NCBI RefSeq assembly: GCF_017876405.1
Contig: NZ_JAGINW010000001.1
Span: 3,051,203-3,115,202 of the forward strand
Source: Kibdelosporangium banguiense
Lineage (GTDB): Bacteria; Actinomycetota; Actinomycetes; Mycobacteriales; Pseudonocardiaceae
DNA length: 64,000 nt
Direction: 5' to 3'
Shown: positions 62,708-64,000 of the stretch, piece after piece
How the letters are laid out: each line of letters starts with the position of its first letter
Position numbering within the stretch: the stretch's first letter is position 1
The notes under the pieces: generated by a model
Database searches by the model: none
Seen by the model: the letters and a program-made list of their open reading frames with translations, nothing else
Told to the model about the DNA's origin: nothing
Position numbers and translations under genes: made by a program

Positions 62708-62744
62708 GTCCTAGGCACGTCTTTCGTCGCTCCGGACTGGTCGG

Positions 62745-64000
62745 TCAGCGAGCCGCGATCGGTTGCGGTGTGAGACGTTCCCGCACCTGCATCGGCAGGA
62801 TCCCGCGCTGCTCGAGCGTGACCGCAATCAGTCGCTTGAGCTCGGCGGGCTGCTTGCCGGACTGCTCGGCGAGCACGATCGCCCACGCCGCCTGGACGTC
62901 CCGGGCGAGTTCGATGATCACGTCGGGATGGACGAGGTACACGTGATCCTCAGCTCCCTTCGCCCCGTCAGGATCCACCGCCGGCTTCGGCGAGACGATC
63001 ACGGTCACGCTCCCCGCGGGCGCGGCGTCCTGGTGACGGTCGGCAGCGAGCAGCCGCAGCTGGTCACCGGCTTGCCGCACGTACTTGTGGTGGATCATCC
63101 CGCCCGGCAACTGCTCACTCTTCGCCTCGACCGCGATCCACAGGGTGTTTTCCCAGCACCAGGTGGAGTCGCAACGACCACGACCAGCGGGCTTGCTCGC
63201 GTCCGCACCGAGCAGGAGCCCCAATTGGGTCAGGGCGGGCTCGTAGATCGTCGCATCGGTTTGGCCAAGATCAGCCAACATGGCCGTGACGGTGACATCG
63301 TGCTGGTCCCGGTCGATCCCGGAGATCACCCGCTGGGCGAGCGCCACCACTGCGGCGGTGTCTTGCGGTCCCAACGGTTCGGCCTGCGCATCCGGGAGCG
63401 GCGGCAACTCCCTTGTCCAAGTGCCGGGCTTTGAGGTGTCCTCCGCCTTGCGAACCAGCTCCCGGGCAGTGCGGCGCAGCCCCATGTCGCCACTGTCAGC
63501 ACCAGCTTGGTCGGCCCACACGCCAGCCAGGTACAGCCAGAAGGCCCGATAACCATGAGTCGCAGTGCCGCCGACCGCGAGCTTCTGGGCGACGTCCTGC
63601 GCGTGGCGGCTGGCTTCGGCCCATCGTCCCGCGACGGCGAACGTGCTCGCCTCGATCTCGGAGTCGACCGCCTTAGCCAGCGAGTCAGTACCGTCCGGCA
63701 GTACCCGCACGGCGCCCTGGCGGTATTCCAGCAGATGTGGTTCAGCGCCTTCGCGCCAGGCATCTGCCTGATCGAGGAAGACCTTCACGTTGTCCAACAC
63801 GTCAGTTGAGCTGGTGTTGCGGCTGTTGCGAATGCCGAACTGAATCTCCGCCTGGAGCTCTGGGTCCAGTGCCCGCCAGGTCTCCGGCGAGAGCAGGTAC
63901 TTAGTCAGGTCCGCGCCCAACACGACCACGATGGCCCAGTCGTTCGGGCCGCGCGTGCACCGACCGGCACCCTGCACGACACGGGTGCGGATTCGCTCGG
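62745..64000 (-). CDS. C-terminal part of an SF2 helicase (partial)
   Basis: The frame is open from the stop at 62745 to the window end. It begins ERIRTRVVQGAGRCTRGPNDWAIVVVLG, the SF2 motif VI (Q-x2-G-R-x-x-R), followed by DLTKYLLSPETWRALDPELQAEIQFG and about 350 further residues with helical and beta segments (LWIAVEAKSEQLPGGMIHHKYVRQAGDQLRLLA near residue 275 of the visible part) that look like a nuclease-like or accessory region. The 5' part lies outside the window. Such large helicases often belong to phage-defence loci, but the partners are not visible. Confidence 0.82.
   Translation of the reverse strand, partial: ERIRTRVVQGAGRCTRGPNDWAIVVVLGADLTKYLLSPETWRALDPELQAEIQFGIRNSRNTSSTDVLDNVKVFLDQADAWREGAEPHLLEYRQGAVRVLPDGTDSLAKAVDSEIEASTFAVAGRWAEASRHAQDVAQKLAVGGTATHGYRAFWLYLAGVWADQAGADSGDMGLRRTARELVRKAEDTSKPGTWTRELPPLPDAQAEPLGPQDTAAVVALAQRVISGIDRDQHDVTVTAMLADLGQTDATIYEPALTQLGLLLGADASKPAGRGRCDSTWCWENTLWIAVEAKSEQLPGGMIHHKYVRQAGDQLRLLAADRHQDAAPAGSVTVIVSPKPAVDPDGAKGAEDHVYLVHPDVIIELARDVQAAWAIVLAEQSGKQPAELKRLIAVTLEQRGILPMQVRERLTPQPIAAR

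Overview
The window is high-GC actinobacterial chromosome, most likely from the Pseudonocardiaceae (Amycolatopsis/Saccharothrix type). The evidence is GTG and TTG starts, many apparently leaderless genes, LexA boxes of the mycobacterial TCGAAC-N4-GTTCGA type, and a gene order that matches, as I recall it, the M. tuberculosis Rv0948c-Rv0957 block: chorismate mutase, UvrD/PcrA helicase, M23 peptidase, sucC-sucD, 34-kDa-antigen homologue, PerM homologue, purN, purH. This core block fills about 6.0-21.7 kb. Assignments come from reading translations and motifs, not from database searches.

Layout. 0-6 kb (minus strand): two PknB-like Ser/Thr kinases, two single-pass proteins whose outer domain resembles that of the first kinase, and a small membrane protein. 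6-21.7 kb: the core block. Its chorismate mutase gene is preceded by a classical attenuator with an F-Y-F-F-Y leader peptide. 21.7-32.2 kb: two tandem secreted subtilases, a beta-propeller phytase, and an MFS/DUF1445 operon with a divergent FadR-type regulator. 32.2-46.9 kb: a dispersed SOS mutagenesis region with imuA', imuB and dnaE2. Three near-perfect LexA boxes lie here, one of them driving a tiny leaderless ORF. Interleaved are a four-gene cluster of small overlapping genes with a UTRA-type GntR regulator, a haloalkane dehalogenase, a sigma factor, an S9 peptidase, a retron/group-II-like reverse transcriptase directly after dnaE2, and a universal stress protein. 46.9-58.5 kb: a multidomain protein ending in a TNT (NAD glycohydrolase) domain, two transporters, folD-DUF3017, a VanZ-like protein, mdh, a P450, a two-component system and an inositol-phosphatase-family enzyme. 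58.5-64 kb: a lower-GC accessory region with a zinc-ribbon protein, a membrane-anchored HTH protein, two broken copies and one intact copy of an HhH-GPD DNA repair gene, a membrane-anchored WD40 protein, a 113-bp MITE-like element with target duplications, and the C-terminal part of a large SF2 helicase that runs off the window.

Working together: sucCD, mdh, purN/purH and folD are central carbon, purine and one-carbon metabolism. imuA', imuB and dnaE2 should form the translesion mutasome under LexA. The MFS transporter, DUF1445 protein and GntR regulator look like a small catabolic unit. No tRNA, rRNA or CRISPR array was recognised.
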